Assembly: GCA_009693055.1 (NCBI GenBank)
Contig: SHYA01000001.1
Coordinates: forward strand, 300,547-364,546
Reading direction: 5' to 3'
DNA from: Dehalococcoidia bacterium
GTDB taxonomy: Bacteria; Chloroflexota; Dehalococcoidia; Lucifugimonadales; SHYT01
Length of the DNA: 64,000 bases
Shown here: positions 26,776 through 36,046 of the stretch, piece by piece
How the letters are laid out: the number at the start of each line of letters is the position of its first letter
Position numbering within the stretch: the stretch's first letter is position 1
Made by a program: the position numbers and the translations under genes
The notes under the pieces: model-generated
Told to the model about the DNA's origin: nothing
Database searches by the model: none
What the model saw: only the letters and a program-made list of their open reading frames with translations

Positions 26776-26835
26776 CTGTGTGTATGCAGATCTACGAAAC
26801 GTGGTGCTAGCCGGGCCGTGTAGGTAGGTTGTTGG

Positions 26836-27591
26836 ATGCCGACACTTCGTGGCGTCACGCTTGACCTATGGCATACGCTGATCAAGGACTCGCCGGAGGT
26901 GGGCCAGCAGCGGTACCAGTACCGCATGGGCGCGCTCCAGGAGCTTCTTGCGGGGGCAGGCGTGCCGATCACCCAGGAGCAGCTTCTGCAGGCGAGTCGC
27001 GCGTGCTTCCAGGCGTGCGAGGGGACCCGCAGCCAGGCGAGGGAACTTTCTTTTGCCGACCAGGTTGACCTGTTCCTGGACCTGGTGACGCCCGGCCTTG
27101 CGGCGCGGCTCCCCAGGGCGTTCGTGGCCCACGTGCGGGACGTGTACGGGTGCATGCCGCCTGGGCTCGCGCCCACGGTGGCGCCGGGCGCGCCGGACGT
27201 GCTCAAGGCCCTGCGCGGCGAGGGCTATTCCCTCGCGCTCATCTCCAACACGGGCGTTACGCCGGGGAAGTCCCTGCGGCGCCTGCTGGACGAGATGGGG
27301 CTGCTGCAGCACCTATCCGTGCTGGTCTTCTCGGACGAGGTTGGGATGGTCAAGCCGGCGCCCGGCATCTTCCACACCACGCTGCACCGGATGGGGCTTT
27401 TGCCTGAGCATGCCGTGCACGTGGGCGACCACCCGCACGCGGACGTGCTGGGGGCGAGCCGAGTGGGGATGTGGACGGTTCAGGTGGAGACGGCGGAGCC
27501 GCGCGAGCCCGCCGCCGAGCCGCACGTACGGATACCCCGGCTTGCCGACCTGCCAGAGGCCATTGCGCAGATTCAGCGGGGCCTTCGCTAG
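26836..27591 (+). CDS. HAD family hydrolase
   Basis: A 251-residue haloacid-dehalogenase-like protein. HAD motif I is shifted from DxD to VTLDLWHTLIKD (DLW), motif II is ALISNTGVT, and motif III/IV is MVKPAPGIFHTTL with VHVGDHPHADVLGA. The DLW form, in which the second Asp is missing, occurs in the dehalogenase-type branch and argues against a simple phosphatase. Specificity unknown. Confidence 0.85.
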   Translation: MPTLRGVTLDLWHTLIKDSPEVGQQRYQYRMGALQELLAGAGVPITQEQLLQASRACFQACEGTRSQARELSFADQVDLFLDLVTPGLAARLPRAFVAHVRDVYGCMPPGLAPTVAPGAPDVLKALRGEGYSLALISNTGVTPGKSLRRLLDEMGLLQHLSVLVFSDEVGMVKPAPGIFHTTLHRMGLLPEHAVHVGDHPHADVLGASRVGMWTVQVETAEPREPAAEPHVRIPRLADLPEAIAQIQRGLR

Positions 27592-27667
27592 GCGCTGCGC
27601 TCCTGCCTGTGGCCTTGTGGTAAGATACTGCCGCATCGCAAGCGAACGTCACTGGGAGGGGGAACCA

Positions 27668-28141
27668 ATGACCGTTGAGGTCGGCCAACAGGCGCCAAAC
27701 TTTAGCCTGGCTGATACGGAACGGAAGCCGCGCAGCCTGAGCGATTTCCGAGGCAAGAACGTGGTGCTCGCGTTCATGCCGGGCGCCTTCACCGGCGTCT
27801 GCACCAAAGAGGTGTGCGCCTTCCGCGACAGCACCGCCAGGCTCAACGGCCTGGACGCGCAGGTCATCGGCATCACCGTGGACTCGCCCTTCGCGCAGAA
27901 AGCGTGGGCGGAGCAGAACAAACTGGACTTCCTGCTGCTGAGCGACTACGAGCGGAAGGTCGTCAACCTGTACGGGGCTACCCTGCCGAACCTGGCGGGC
28001 CTGCAGGGGTACGTCGCGGCGAGTCGGACCGTGTTCGTGGTGGACAAGTTCGGCGTGGTCCGCTACAAGTGGGCCGGCGAGCCGGCGAAAGAGCCGCCCT
28101 ACGAGGAGATCACCCAGGCGCTGAGCAAGCTGAAGGGCTAA
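27668..28141 (+). CDS. Peroxiredoxin (AhpE/BCP-type)
   Basis: A 157-residue thiol peroxidase. The active site is LAFMPGAFTGVCTKEVCAFR, with the peroxidatic Cys in GVCTKE and another Cys three residues on. VGQQAPNFSLADTE at the N terminus and GITVDSPFAQKAWAEQNK are typical. It reduces hydroperoxides in the cytosol. ATG 27668 follows GGGAGGGGG. Confidence 0.93.
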   Translation: MTVEVGQQAPNFSLADTERKPRSLSDFRGKNVVLAFMPGAFTGVCTKEVCAFRDSTARLNGLDAQVIGITVDSPFAQKAWAEQNKLDFLLLSDYERKVVNLYGATLPNLAGLQGYVAASRTVFVVDKFGVVRYKWAGEPAKEPPYEEITQALSKLKG

Positions 28142-28185
28142 ACGCGGGCGCTGGGCTGTCCAGCGCTGCGTTGGCCGGGGGTGCC

Positions 28186-29112
28186 ATGCCGCAGGGTGAC
28201 TCGGAGCCTTTGACGCCAAGCTGGGTCTTCCGCGAGGGTGACTCGGCCTTGCTGATTGACCGCAAGGGGCGCCGGCACCTGCTGGAGCTGCACGCTGGCA
28301 AGGTGTTCCACACCCACTTTGGGATGCTGCCGCACGAGGAGCTCTTCGGGCAGGAGTCCGGCTGCCGGGTCAAGGTCGGCTCGCAGCGCGTGCTGGCCCT
28401 CAAGCCCACCCTCGCCGAGTACGTCGTAGAGGCGCCGCGCGTCACGCAGATCATCTACCCCAAGGATATCGGCGCCATCCTGCTCTCCGGTGACGTCTTT
28501 CCCGGCGCGCGCGTTCTGGAAGGTGGACTGGGGTCCGGCTCGCTGACGCTGGCGCTGATCGCCGCCGTTGGCCCGCAGGGGCGGGTGACGGTGTACGAGC
28601 TGCACCCGGAGACGGTGGAGAAGGCGCTCCGAAACCTCCGGCGGCGCGGCCCGCTCCCCGAGCACCTGGATGTCCGGGTCGCCGACGTGTACCAGGGCAT
28701 CGCGGAGGGGGGGCTTGACCGGATCCTCCTGGACGTGCCGGAGCCGTGGCAGGTCGTTGCGCACGCCGCGGAGGCGCTGGCGCCGGGCGGCATCTTCCTC
28801 AGCTTCCTGCCTACGGTGCTTCAGGTGCACCGCCTGGGTGAGGCGCTGACGCAGCACCCGCAGTTCGACCTGGTGGAGACGATAGAGGTGATCGTGCGGC
28901 CGTGGCACGTCTCGCGGCGCAGCGTGCGGCCCGTTCACCGGATGGTGGCGCACACGGGGTTCATCACCACGGCGCGGAAGTGTGCGCCCGGAAAGCTGCC
29001 GCGACTGGAAGACCTGGACCGCACCGAGCGCGAGCCAAACGCTTATAATGCCGCTAGCAAGAGTCTAGCCGAAGGCGGCGGACAACACGAAACAGGAGGG
29101 GGGCATGGTTAA
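28186..29112 (+). CDS. trmI: tRNA (adenine-58-N1)-methyltransferase
   Basis: A 308-residue SAM-dependent enzyme that makes m1A58 in the tRNA T-loop. The N-terminal beta domain (GDSALLIDRKGRRHLLEL) is followed by IIYPKDIGAILLSGDVFPGA and the SAM loop VLEGGLGSGSLTLAL. LLDVPEPWQV carries the typical D-x-P-x-P motif, and RPVHRMVAHTGF is C-terminal. It ends with 20-25 extra residues and overlaps the next gene by 8 bases. Confidence 0.93.
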   Translation: MPQGDSEPLTPSWVFREGDSALLIDRKGRRHLLELHAGKVFHTHFGMLPHEELFGQESGCRVKVGSQRVLALKPTLAEYVVEAPRVTQIIYPKDIGAILLSGDVFPGARVLEGGLGSGSLTLALIAAVGPQGRVTVYELHPETVEKALRNLRRRGPLPEHLDVRVADVYQGIAEGGLDRILLDVPEPWQVVAHAAEALAPGGIFLSFLPTVLQVHRLGEALTQHPQFDLVETIEVIVRPWHVSRRSVRPVHRMVAHTGFITTARKCAPGKLPRLEDLDRTEREPNAYNAASKSLAEGGGQHETGGGHG

Positions 29113-29527
29113 GGTCTCAGTGAGCGACACGTTTAACGTCCCTGCGGACACGCTGTGGAAGACGGTCAGCGACTTTGGCGGCGTGAAGAAGCTGGCGCCC
29201 GACATGGTGAAGAGCTGCACGGTGGAAGGCAAGGGCGTGGGGTCAATCAGGCGGATCGTCCTGACCGCCGGGGGCGTAGCGGCCGAGCGGCTGGAGAGCT
29301 TTGACGCGAAGGGGAAGAGCCTGAGCTACTCCATCATTGAGGCGCCGCTGCCGGTTGACCGGTACGTCGCCACCATGAAGGTCAAGGAGCTTGGAAAGGG
29401 CCGCTCCGAGTTCACCTGGTCCTGCACTTTTGAGCCGAAAGGCCTCTCCGATGCGGAGGCGAAGAAGACGGTTGAGACGATGTACAAGGGGGGCATAGCG
29501 AGCTACAAGAAGCTGCTTGGCGGCTAA
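29105..29527 (+). CDS. SRPBCC (START/Bet v1-like) family protein
   Basis: A 140-residue protein of the polyketide cyclase/dehydratase-like SRPBCC superfamily. The start MVKVSVSDTFNVPADTLWKT leads into the typical first helix and DFGGVKKLAP. GSIRRIVLTAGG, RLESFDAKGKSLSYSI and WSCTFEPKG follow. It probably binds a small hydrophobic ligand. GTG/ATG choice: ATG 29105, just after GGAGGGG. Confidence 0.85.
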   Translation: MVKVSVSDTFNVPADTLWKTVSDFGGVKKLAPDMVKSCTVEGKGVGSIRRIVLTAGGVAAERLESFDAKGKSLSYSIIEAPLPVDRYVATMKVKELGKGRSEFTWSCTFEPKGLSDAEAKKTVETMYKGGIASYKKLLGG

Positions 29528-29550
29528 CCTGCCCCTGTCCTGCGTTTGAC

Positions 29551-29994
29551 ATGATCGCTCGCGCCACGCTGCGCGACTTGGACGCCATCGTGCTGCTGGA
29601 GCGCGAGGGCTTTCCTGACAAGCTGGCGTACAACCGAAGGCAGTTCCGGCACCTGATTTCTCGCGCGCGAGGCGCGGTGCTGGTGGACAAGGCGGCTGGC
29701 GCGCTTCGGGGCGTGGCGGTCGTCCTCTGGCGGCGCGACGCGAGCGTCGGGCGCATCCACGACCTGGTGGTCCGCGCCCAGCACCGCAGGGCCGGCGTCG
29801 GCAGGGGGCTCTTGCAGGTAGCGGAGCGGCACGCCCGGAGGCGCGGGCTCCGCGCGCTGAGCATAGAGGTGGCTGAGGCCAACACCCCCGCCCGCAAGCT
29901 GTACGAGTCGTTCGGCTTCAGGCCGTATAAGCGCCTGCCCGACTACTACGGCGACGGCGAGCACGGGCTGCGGCTGCGTAAGCCTTTGGAGTGA
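29551..29994 (+). CDS. GNAT family N-acetyltransferase (RimI-like)
   Basis: A 147-residue acetyltransferase. The acetyl-CoA loop is VRAQHRRAGVGRGLL (R/Q-x-x-G-x-G/A), and EVAEANTPARKLYESFGF is the typical motif B with the catalytic Tyr. Targets could be ribosomal or other protein N termini, or small amines; not decidable here. The message ends at a strong hairpin 16 bases downstream. Confidence 0.9.
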   Translation: MIARATLRDLDAIVLLEREGFPDKLAYNRRQFRHLISRARGAVLVDKAAGALRGVAVVLWRRDASVGRIHDLVVRAQHRRAGVGRGLLQVAERHARRRGLRALSIEVAEANTPARKLYESFGFRPYKRLPDYYGDGEHGLRLRKPLE

Positions 29995-30010
29995 GACCTC
30001 ATCCCCTCAA

Positions 30011-30040
30011 TCCCCATCTCCATTCGATTGGAGATGGGGA
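30011..30040 (+). terminator. Hairpin after the GNAT gene
   Basis: TCCCCATCTCC and GGAGATGGGGA form an 11-bp stem with an ATTCGATT loop, followed by AAAAGA. There is no T tract on the plus strand, but as it closes a co-directional gene set it is probably a transcript end. Confidence 0.5.
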
Positions 30041-30228
30041 AAAGACCACAGGGAAAGACCGGTCATCACGGTGCGTGGACTGGCGGCGTTGGGCCGCTCA
30101 CTCTGGCGAACATAGCGATGATGTATTCGCTAACTTTCGCCCAAATTGCTGGATTGTCCGATTTTGAAGCGACTATTGCGGCGCTGAAGGCACATGCCCG
30201 ATCCGCCGGTGGCTCGCCGCCGACCTAG
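30034..30228 (+). pseudogene. Possible remnant of a glutathione S-transferase C-terminal domain
   Basis: A 64-codon frame whose middle, GPLTLANIAMMYSLTFAQIA, followed by GLSDFEATIAALKAHARS, resembles the 'TLADI...' helix of GST C-terminal domains. The apparent start lies inside the hairpin at 30011-30040, and the thioredoxin-like N-terminal domain is missing. Base composition is less GC-rich than the neighbours. I read it as a relic, not a working gene; it could also be chance. Confidence 0.35.
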
Positions 30229-30285
30229 TGGCTCGGCTAGGTTGAGCTAAGTACATCGCCCCCTTTTGAAAAGTATCCCAGGCCG

Positions 30286-31569
30286 CTACCGTAAATCGTC
30301 CCGGCCTGTCGCCTGCGCCGCGTGCGGGTAGCGGGCCGCGAGCAGCGGGGCGTGCTCCGGCGTCAGAAGCGGCACCGGCAACTCGCCCGCGTGCGCCGCG
30401 AGCTGCTCCCGGACGGGGTTGCTCTCGTGGAAGCCGCTCAGTTGCGCAGCGCCGAGCCCCTTCCCTTGCGCCAGCACCTTGAAGTTGCCCATCCCCTCCG
30501 GGCGGACGAGTTCCAGCATCCCCATCCGGTTGGCCGCAAGCTCGCTGTCGGGTAGGCGCTGGGCGTGCAGCGCTTCCAGATACAGGTCTGCTCCCAAATT
30601 GCGGAGGAACGCGTCCTGCGTGGCGTACCCGAGCGTGGCCAGGCCCGCCTGCTCGCCGCAGGCCATGAGCGCGCCGAAGTCCACGTGGGCGGTGATGTCC
30701 TGCCGCCCCGGACGTACGTACGGGTTCCCGCCGACCGTGTGGCGGAAGTAGCAGCGGAGCGTTCCCGCGCGCATAGCCAGGCCGCCGAGCGCCTGCGTGG
30801 TGTAGCCGTAGTCAATCGTGAGCACCACGCCGCGCGCCAGCCCGCGCGCCACGTCCGCAACCCAGTCCTCCATCTCCAAGCACACCTCGCCTCGGACGCC
30901 GTCCGGCAGCCCTCCGGTGGCCGACTGGATGGCCGCCAGTCGCTCCGTCAGCCTGGGCGAAGACGGCTCCTCCAGCCACTCGGCGAAGCGGTCGCCGTCA
31001 AGGGCCACGTACACCTCCATGAGGCGGCCCCCCTGCGCCTGGAAGCGGTGGACGGGAAAGGCGTCCAGAAGCTCGTTGGAGAGGACGCAGCCCACCACGC
31101 CGCGAAAGGGAAGGCGGTCCGTTGCCATCCGTTCCGTGTGGCGTAAGACGGGCTGAAGGAATCCGCTCACCGGTGCGGTCCTGTCGGCCAGCACGTAGCG
31201 TGTTGCGCTGAGGCAGTCGGGGGTCACGCGCTCCATTCCGGCGAGGATGTCCCTTGCCAGGAGGCCGTCGCCACAGCCAGGCTCCACAATCCAAAAGGGG
31301 TCCGGCCTGCCCAGCGACTCCCAGACCTCCTGGAGCTGGTGCGCCAGGAGGCGCCCAAAGAGTGGGTGTGCCATGGGCGCGGTGAAGTAGTCCCGGTAGC
31401 GGCCCTCCGCCTTCGCCTGACGGAGCGTGCTGTAGTAGCCGCCGGGGGCTGAAAACAGCGCCAGCTCCATGTAGCGGGCGAAGGTGATACGCCCCTCCCT
31501 GCGGATGGCCTCTCGGATGACGGCCTCCACTTCGCTGATGGGGCTGACGGGGCCTGTGGCGCGGGACAT
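30286..31569 (-). CDS. SAM-dependent methyltransferase, MidA/NDUFAF7 family
   Basis: A 427-residue protein. ITFARYMELALFSAPGGYYS at the N terminus and FTAPMAHPLFGRLLAHQL are signatures of the MidA (DUF185) family. The SAM loop is IVEPGCGDGLLARDIL, and SNELLDAFPVHRF and VLTIDYGYT follow. In mitochondria the relative dimethylates an arginine of complex I subunit NDUFS2; a protein-arginine target is plausible but unproven in bacteria. It is convergent with the GNAT gene and divergent from the D-aminoacylase-like gene. Confidence 0.92.
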   Translation of the reverse strand: MSRATGPVSPISEVEAVIREAIRREGRITFARYMELALFSAPGGYYSTLRQAKAEGRYRDYFTAPMAHPLFGRLLAHQLQEVWESLGRPDPFWIVEPGCGDGLLARDILAGMERVTPDCLSATRYVLADRTAPVSGFLQPVLRHTERMATDRLPFRGVVGCVLSNELLDAFPVHRFQAQGGRLMEVYVALDGDRFAEWLEEPSSPRLTERLAAIQSATGGLPDGVRGEVCLEMEDWVADVARGLARGVVLTIDYGYTTQALGGLAMRAGTLRCYFRHTVGGNPYVRPGRQDITAHVDFGALMACGEQAGLATLGYATQDAFLRNLGADLYLEALHAQRLPDSELAANRMGMLELVRPEGMGNFKVLAQGKGLGAAQLSGFHESNPVREQLAAHAGELPVPLLTPEHAPLLAARYPHAAQATGRDDLR

Positions 31570-31737
31570 AACCCTACTCCGCGGGGGATTGCTGCCACGA
31601 GTCCGGAAAAGACGGCGTGGAGCGATCTCCTGTCGATTTGGAGGCCAGCCAACGGGACGAAGCTACTATAAAAGGCCTCATGGGGATGGTCAACGCGGAG
31701 GGACAGGGCAGCGTGCGGAGAGGGCGCGCTCTTGGCG

Positions 31738-31743
31738 TATACT
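31738..31743 (+). promoter_or_regulatory. -10 element of the D-aminoacylase-like gene
   Basis: TATACT in the context CTTGGCGTATACT, with the ATG only 13 bases downstream. The leader would be about 7 bases. No -35 is convincing. The same CTTGGCRTATACT string occurs at 24024-24036. Confidence 0.45.
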
Positions 31744-31756
31744 ATTGGGCACGTAA

Positions 31757-33313
31757 ATGTATAGCCTGCTTGTTCGCGGCGGCAAGGTGCTGGACGGCAC
31801 AGGGAATCCGTGGTGCGCCGCCGACCTCGCCGTGGAGGGCGACACCCTCCGCATCCTCCCTGCCGGCTCACAGGCCCAAGCGCAGCAGGTCATAGATGCC
31901 GGCGGCCTCGTCGTCGCGCCGGGCTTCATTGACCTCCACACACACGCCGGCCTGCTCCCCTTCATGGCCTCGGGCATGGAGGCGTTCATCCGGCAGGGCA
32001 TCACCACCGTGCTGGTTGGACTAGACGGCTACTCCTCCGCGCCGTTCCCAACGCCGGAACGCTTCGCCCAGGCGATGGAGCTGATGGCTGGACTGGAAGG
32101 ACGGCTGCCGGAGGGGGCGGGGTGGCAGTCGGTGGACGCGTACCTCAAGTCGGTGGACGGCCATTCCTCGTGCAACGTGGCGACGCTGGTGGGGAACGGG
32201 ACACTCCGGCTCGCGTCGCTGGGGTGGGGCGACCGGCGGCCCGAGGTAGCCGAAGGGGAGGCGATGGCGCGGCTGCTCGCGGAAGGGCTGGAGCAGGGCG
32301 CGTTTGGCCTTTCGAGCGGGCTCGTCTCTCCGCCCAGTTCGTTCGCTCAGACGGAGGAGCTCGTCCAATTATGTCAGGTTATGAAGCCGTTTGGGGGGCT
32401 GTACGTCACGCACCTGCGCAGCGCCCCGGCGGACCAGCCCCTAACGCCCCTGCAAGAGGCGGTGGAGACGGCGAAGCGCGCCGGCGTCAGAGTTCACATC
32501 TCCCACCTGAGCACGCCGAAGCCCGGCGGCGCGCGAGAGCTGTTGGAGGCCGTGGAGCGAGCCCGGTGTGAGGGGACGGACCTCACCTTTGACGCGCAAC
32601 CGTACCCGTACAGCGTGACGCCACTGGCGGGACTGCTGCCCGCATGGGCGATTGCCGGCGGTCCCCACGCGCTGCGCAAGTGCCTGCGGGACCGGAAGGA
32701 GCGGTTGCGGATCGCGCGGGACCCGGCGTGGCTCCGGCGCGACTTCCGCGCGTTCCTGGTGACGAATCTTTCGCGCAAACGGTACGCGCCGTACGACGGC
32801 TGGCCGCTTGAGTCCATCGCGCAGGCCACCGGAGAAAGTGTGGTGGACACCGTGTGCGGCCTGCTTCTGGAGGAGCAGCTGGCGCCTTCCTGCGTGGGAC
32901 TTGGGGGCAATGCGGTGAACATCCGCAGCTTCTGCACTCACGAGGCGCACCTGGTGTCAAGCGGGGGCGCGCCCGTGGGTGCGCGCTGCAACCCCCGGAC
33001 CTTTGGGGCGTTTCCCCGCGTGCTTGGGGAGCTCTGCCGCGAGGAGGGACTGCTCCGGTTGCCGGACGCGGTCCGGCGCATGACCTCCATGCCCGCCGCC
33101 AAGCTGGGCCTGAAAGACCGCGGGCGGCTTCTGGACGGGATGAAAGCGGACCTGGTGCTCTTTGACCCGAACAGGGTCGGGAGCCGGGCCAGCCTGGAAG
33201 ACCCCGCCAGGCCGCCGGATGGGATCGCCTGGGTGGTGGTCAACGGCGTGTGCGTGGTGACCCCGGACGGACAGGCTGCGGCCACGCCGGGCCGGGCGCT
33301 GCGACGCCGGTAG
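31757..33313 (+). CDS. N-acyl-D-amino-acid deacylase (D-aminoacylase) family amidohydrolase
   Basis: A 518-residue amidohydrolase-3 family member. GGKVLDGTGNPWCAADLAVE and VVAPGFIDLHTHA (metal HxH) open the barrel. SSGLVSPPSSFAQTEEL, GLYVTHLRS, VHISHLSTPKP and the C-terminal LGLKDRGRLLDGMKADLVLFD, VNGVCVV are typical of D-aminoacylases. It may hydrolyse N-acyl-D-amino acids or related amides. The short leader has no Shine-Dalgarno. Confidence 0.88.
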   Translation: MYSLLVRGGKVLDGTGNPWCAADLAVEGDTLRILPAGSQAQAQQVIDAGGLVVAPGFIDLHTHAGLLPFMASGMEAFIRQGITTVLVGLDGYSSAPFPTPERFAQAMELMAGLEGRLPEGAGWQSVDAYLKSVDGHSSCNVATLVGNGTLRLASLGWGDRRPEVAEGEAMARLLAEGLEQGAFGLSSGLVSPPSSFAQTEELVQLCQVMKPFGGLYVTHLRSAPADQPLTPLQEAVETAKRAGVRVHISHLSTPKPGGARELLEAVERARCEGTDLTFDAQPYPYSVTPLAGLLPAWAIAGGPHALRKCLRDRKERLRIARDPAWLRRDFRAFLVTNLSRKRYAPYDGWPLESIAQATGESVVDTVCGLLLEEQLAPSCVGLGGNAVNIRSFCTHEAHLVSSGGAPVGARCNPRTFGAFPRVLGELCREEGLLRLPDAVRRMTSMPAAKLGLKDRGRLLDGMKADLVLFDPNRVGSRASLEDPARPPDGIAWVVVNGVCVVTPDGQAAATPGRALRRR

Positions 33314-33327
33314 CGTAGAGGGAAGGG

Positions 33328-34830
33328 ATGAAGCGGCCTTCGCGGGTCTTTTGGGGCAAGGCATCCACAGCGGGCGATTCCAGCAGAGGGGGGTTGCGCG
33401 CTCCCTGGCGCCCGCGGCCGGGCGATGTCGTGGTGCGCCGGCGCAGGTTGCGCGAGATGCTGCCCGTGGCCGTCAGGCTTCCGCTCCCCAGGCCTTCGGT
33501 CCGAAACGTCTCCTCCAGCTTGGTCATCCTCTACGGCTTCCTCGCCCTGGTCGCTGTGGGCACAGGGCTGCTCCTCCTACCGCAGGCCAACGTCGCTCAT
33601 GAGGTGCCCTCGTTCTCCACAGCGCTGTTCACCGCCGCCTCCGCGGTCACCGTCACAGGCCTGGCCGTGATTGATACTCCCACGTACTGGAATCACCTGG
33701 GTCAAGGGGTCATTATGGGGCTCGTTGGCGTGGGCGGCCTGGGCTGGATGACCATGGCCGCATTCATCTTTGTGATCGTGGGGCAGCGGGTAAGCCTGCC
33801 ACAGCGGATGGCCTTGAGGCAGCCGATGGGCGTAGGCGCCATCGGGGGTATCGTCCGGCTTCTGCTCCTGATGACGGTAACATTTCTCGTTCTCCAGGCC
33901 CTTGGGGGGCTTTTGCTTATGCTCCGGCTCAGGCAGGTGATGGACTTGACGTGGGGAGAGGCGGCTTGGCAAGGGTTCTTCCACAGTCTGGCGGCTTTCA
34001 ACAACGCGGGGTTCAGCATCTTGCCCGCTTCGGATAACGTCACGGCGCTCCACGGCGATTACTTTTTCTTAGGCACCCTCGCGGCCCTGATCATGCTCGG
34101 GGGACTCAGCTTCTTTGTGATGCTTGACGTGGTGCGCCTGCGCCGTTTCAGCCGGCTCAGCCTTGACACGAAAATCGTAGTCGTAGGGAGCGTGTTGCTC
34201 TGGCTGCTTGGGACCGTCGTGTTTTACGCCTTTGAAACGGGGAACGACGCGACGCTGAAGCACCTTCCCGAGGGGGAGCGGGTCTTTACCGCATTCTTCC
34301 ATTCCGTGAGCGCGCGGACAGCGGGTTTTAACACCGTGAACATCGCCGCGGTGACCTCTGCGGCCTCGTTCTTTCTGATTGGCCTGATGTTCATAGGGAC
34401 GGCCTCGGCGTCAGCCGGCGGAGGGATACGACTCAACACCCTCGGCGTGGTCGTCGGGACCGTCCTGGCCTCTATCCGGGGGCGAGACACGGTGACCATG
34501 TTTGGCAGACAGATACCGGTGCCTGAGGTGCACCGGGCGATTGCGGTGGTGTGGCTCTCCCTGATGCTGGTGTTCCTGGCGGCCTTCCTGCTGGCGTACA
34601 CTGAGGATAAGGATTTCTTGGACGTCTTGTTTGAGACCGTCTCCGCGTTTGGCACTGTTGGGCTGAGCAAGGGAATCACGGCGGACTTGAGCGAGGTAGG
34701 CCGGATTATCATTGTCGTGGTGATGCTTCTGGGTAAGTTTGGGCCGTTGACGATGGCGCTGGCCCTGAGCGCCCGTGAGGAGCGGCCGGACCTTTACCAG
34801 TATGCGACGGAGCATGTGAAAATAGGGTAG
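33328..34830 (+). CDS. TrkH/KtrB family potassium channel subunit
   Basis: A 500-residue membrane protein with about ten membrane segments and four pore loops. The selectivity-filter glycines are visible in VTVTGLAV, FNNAGFS, SARTAGFN and AFGTVGLS. The N terminus has an unusually long basic cytoplasmic segment of about 55 residues. It imports K+ together with RCK regulatory subunits; three RCK genes follow it. An alternative start at 33457 would shorten the basic lead. Confidence 0.94.
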   Translation: MKRPSRVFWGKASTAGDSSRGGLRAPWRPRPGDVVVRRRRLREMLPVAVRLPLPRPSVRNVSSSLVILYGFLALVAVGTGLLLLPQANVAHEVPSFSTALFTAASAVTVTGLAVIDTPTYWNHLGQGVIMGLVGVGGLGWMTMAAFIFVIVGQRVSLPQRMALRQPMGVGAIGGIVRLLLLMTVTFLVLQALGGLLLMLRLRQVMDLTWGEAAWQGFFHSLAAFNNAGFSILPASDNVTALHGDYFFLGTLAALIMLGGLSFFVMLDVVRLRRFSRLSLDTKIVVVGSVLLWLLGTVVFYAFETGNDATLKHLPEGERVFTAFFHSVSARTAGFNTVNIAAVTSAASFFLIGLMFIGTASASAGGGIRLNTLGVVVGTVLASIRGRDTVTMFGRQIPVPEVHRAIAVVWLSLMLVFLAAFLLAYTEDKDFLDVLFETVSAFGTVGLSKGITADLSEVGRIIIVVVMLLGKFGPLTMALALSAREERPDLYQYATEHVKIG

Positions 34831-34842
34831 CAAAGGAGCCGA

Positions 34843-35502
34843 ATGGCGAAAAAGCAGGTTGTCGTCGTTGGCCTGGGCGGGTTTGGCACCTCCGTGGCAA
34901 GCACCATCTTTCAGATGGGCCACGATGTGCTGGCGCTGGACCGCGATGAGCGCGCCGTGCAGGAGGTGATGGGCCAGGTCACCTACGCGGTGCGCGCGGA
35001 CGCCACCAGTGAGCCGGTGCTGCGGGAGCTCGGCGTCCCAAATTTTGATGCGGCGGTGGTTGCGATTGGTGACATCCCCGCCAACCTGATGAGCACCGTG
35101 CTCCTTAAGAGCCTGGGCTTGCCCAACATCGTCGCGCGGGCGCAGAACTCACTCCACGGGCAGACGCTGTTGCGCATTGGGGCCAACCGCGTGATCTATC
35201 CGGAGCAGGACTCGGGGACCCGGGCTGCGCACAGCTTGTTCATGCCGGACGTGGTGGAGTACATGGAGCTGGGCGCCGGCACCGGCGTGAGCAAGCTCAG
35301 GGTACCGAGGCGCTTTGTGAACCTGTCGCTCAAGGACGCCGGGCTCGCCGCGAGAGACTCGTACCACGTCACGGTCCTGGCGATCCGCAGAGGCAACGAT
35401 GTCATCTTCCTGCCCTCCGAGGCCGAGCGTCTGAGGCCAGGCGACCTTCTGGTGGTCGCCGCTCAGGACGAGGTCTTGGAACGCCTGCGCGAAAGCGAGT
35501 AA
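34843..35502 (+). CDS. RCK protein, KtrA/TrkA-type K+ uptake regulator
   Basis: A 219-residue cytosolic protein with an N-terminal nucleotide-binding Rossmann domain (VVVGLGGFGTSVASTIFQMG, LDRDERAVQE) and a C-terminal TrkA-C domain (VPRRFVNLSLKDAGL, DVIFLPSEAERLRPGDLLVV). It is 12 bases downstream of the TrkH gene, so it is probably its main gating ring subunit, responding to ATP/ADP or NAD(H) and perhaps c-di-AMP. ATG 34843 follows AAAGGAG. Confidence 0.92.
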   Translation: MAKKQVVVVGLGGFGTSVASTIFQMGHDVLALDRDERAVQEVMGQVTYAVRADATSEPVLRELGVPNFDAAVVAIGDIPANLMSTVLLKSLGLPNIVARAQNSLHGQTLLRIGANRVIYPEQDSGTRAAHSLFMPDVVEYMELGAGTGVSKLRVPRRFVNLSLKDAGLAARDSYHVTVLAIRRGNDVIFLPSEAERLRPGDLLVVAAQDEVLERLRESE

Positions 35503-35563
35503 GAGAGGAGGAAGGCGCTCGGCAGACGCGTCACGGCGATGCGACGGGGCGCCAGAACAACGC

Positions 35564-36046
35564 ATGCCCTCTCAGCGTTTGTTGTTGCCCTTGTTCGGAG
35601 ACCCTCTGGAAGAGGCGCTGGTCAGACTGGCCGGCGATCTGGCGCGCCCGGTCAGGGGCACGGTCTATGCCCTCTACGTGGTTGAGGTGCCCCGGCAGTT
35701 CGCTTTGGAGGCAGACATGCCCGAGGCTACCGCCGCCGGAGAGCGGGTGCTCGCCCAGGCGGAGAGGGCGCTGGAGGCCATGAAGTGCCACGTGGAAGCC
35801 GCCATCCTTCAAGCACGGAGCGCAGGGGTGGCCATCGTCAAGGAAGCCGTGGAACGGGAGGCTGACCACATTCTGGTGGGAGTGCCCTACCAGCAACAGT
35901 TCAGGTCGTTCGCGTTCAGCCGGACGATTCTTTATCTTCTGCAAGAGGCCCCGTGCACGGTCTTGGTGGCGCGTGTACCGGTCGGTATCCAGCATCCCCG
36001 TCCATTGGCGGCCCAAGGAAAGGCTAGGAGCGTTGGAGTGCCATGA
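35564..36046 (+). CDS. Universal stress protein family protein
   Basis: A 160-residue UspA-fold protein (QRLLLPLFGDPLEEALV, ATAAGERVLAQAERAL, KEAVEREADHILVGVPYQ, FSRTILYLLQEAPCTVLVAR). The ATP-binding G-x2-G-x9-G(S/T) loop near the C terminus is changed (GVPYQQQFRSFAFSRT), so ATP binding is doubtful. Usp domains are often fused to or encoded beside K+ and Na+ transport genes. Its stop overlaps the next RCK gene by 4 bases. Confidence 0.85.
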   Translation: MPSQRLLLPLFGDPLEEALVRLAGDLARPVRGTVYALYVVEVPRQFALEADMPEATAAGERVLAQAERALEAMKCHVEAAILQARSAGVAIVKEAVEREADHILVGVPYQQQFRSFAFSRTILYLLQEAPCTVLVARVPVGIQHPRPLAAQGKARSVGVP